Shown piece by piece: positions 5,889-6,263 of a DNA stretch of 6,263 nt (within the stretch, counting starts at the first letter, position 1; every line of letters starts with the position of its first letter). The notes beneath the pieces are model-generated. The model was not told the origin of the DNA and did no database searches. It saw nothing but the letters and a program-made list of their open reading frames with translations. The DNA lies in contig JAJYBT010000167.1 in assembly GCA_021778875.1 (NCBI GenBank), positions 1 to 6,263 on the forward strand, written 5' to 3'. Position numbers and translations under genes: made by a program. Source of the DNA: Acidobacteriota bacterium (lineage in GTDB: Bacteria; Acidobacteriota; Terriglobia; Terriglobales; Acidobacteriaceae).

Positions 5889-6142
5889 CCCCCGAGGGAA
5901 AGCTCTTTCAAACTGACTCACTACCCCTCTTTGAATCAACTGAGCTTTCGCCGTCATCACGCCGCGACGTTCATTTTCCTGCCGGTTGGCAACACGCTTC
6001 CCGCAGCTCCAGGCAGCGCTGATCGTGTACCACCGCCCGCCCCGTGCTTTCTATCCCGCCATCCCTGCGGGGTTTCACGCTTGCTCGCGCACCGGCCCCC
6101 AACGCTACGGCCTTCTGCTCGTCTCAACTACGCTCGGCCTTT

Positions 6143-6263
6143 TTATGCTTCCTTCTTGGCCTTGGCCCGTTGCGCGGCCCACCGTCTGCGCTGCGCGTCG
6201 GCAATGCGCTTGCGCGCCTCGGCGCTCAGCACATGCTTTTTGTGCGCCTTGCCGGACACTGCT
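6143..6263 (-). CDS. C-terminus of a basic Lys/Arg/Ala-rich protein (partial, cut by window edge)
   Basis: Only the last 39 codons and the TAA (6143-6145) are visible; the start lies beyond the right edge. The tail reads GKAHKKHVLSAEARKRIADA and continues with QRRRWAAQRAKAKKEA. It is strongly basic and predicted helical. The pattern LSAxARxRIAxAQxxRWA recurs, from memory, at the C-terminus of small acidobacterial proteins of about 100 residues whose N-terminal half is a coiled coil. It also loosely resembles NUMOD3-like helix motifs of homing endonucleases. A nucleic-acid-binding role is plausible from charge alone. No terminator with a T-run is seen just downstream. The function is unknown. 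Confidence 0.65.
   Translation of the reverse strand, partial: AVSGKAHKKHVLSAEARKRIADAQRRRWAAQRAKAKKEA

Larger units (their letters stand above)
5515..6142. other. 628-bp intergenic region with repeats and no convincing gene
   Basis: No open frame here has a ribosome binding site or recognisable product. The left part (5580-5800) carries GTCAGGGCAC three times and a 54-bp tandem repeat with hairpins. A block beginning CGGCCTTCAG occurs at 5777 and again at 5879. The right part (about 5940-6142) is pyrimidine-rich on the + strand and shows only short imperfect inverted repeats. No clear terminator was found directly after either flanking gene. Confidence 0.7.

Noticed and set aside
5450..5916. 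Small + strand open frames at 5450-5704 and 5728-5916
   Set aside because: They overlap the preceding gene's end or the repeat block, lack ribosome binding sites, and have compositions expected from translated repeats.

Overview
The window reads as high-GC chromosomal DNA of an Acidobacteriota member, probably family Acidobacteriaceae (Terriglobus/Granulicella/Edaphobacter-like). That placement rests on family memory, not a search. Three things suggest it: the N-terminal DNA-binding domain plus membrane anchor of the protein at 4264-5514, the Lys/Arg/Ala-rich C-terminal tail of the gene cut by the right edge, and the GTCAGGGCAC hairpin repeats at 5580-5800.

Layout from left to right. Bases 1-77 are an exact second copy of an internal stretch near the 3' end of the beta-glucosidase gene, cut by the window edge. 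An OafA-type membrane O-acyltransferase follows on + (155-1351). It converges, with a 21-nt gap, on a complete periplasmic GH3 beta-glucosidase of the BglX type on - (1373-3682). A divergent intergenic region of about 580 bp (3683-4263) then holds a U-tracted terminator hairpin in the predicted bglX leader, a good sigma70-like promoter facing right, CGTAT-type palindromic sites and a strong hairpin just before the next ribosome binding site. The next gene (4264-5514, +) is a single-pass membrane protein with a cytoplasmic DNA-binding-like domain and a large exported sensor-like domain. A 628-bp non-coding stretch (5515-6142) contains a decayed 54-bp tandem repeat with REP-like hairpins. A - strand gene of which only the last 39 codons are visible closes the window (6143-6263).

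Functional picture. The beta-glucosidase would release glucose from oligosaccharides in the periplasm. The divergently transcribed membrane protein has the architecture of a one-component transmembrane regulator (CadC/ToxR-like in layout) and is a candidate, unproven, controller of bglX. The acyltransferase looks unrelated to the glucosidase. Its base composition is visibly less GC-rich, and it sits exactly between the two copies of the bglX segment, which suggests a duplication or insertion event, with an assembly artefact as a serious alternative.

No complete novel defence system, CRISPR array, transposase, tRNA or rRNA was seen. The observations most worth checking are the 77-bp duplication flanking the acyltransferase and the terminator in the bglX leader.
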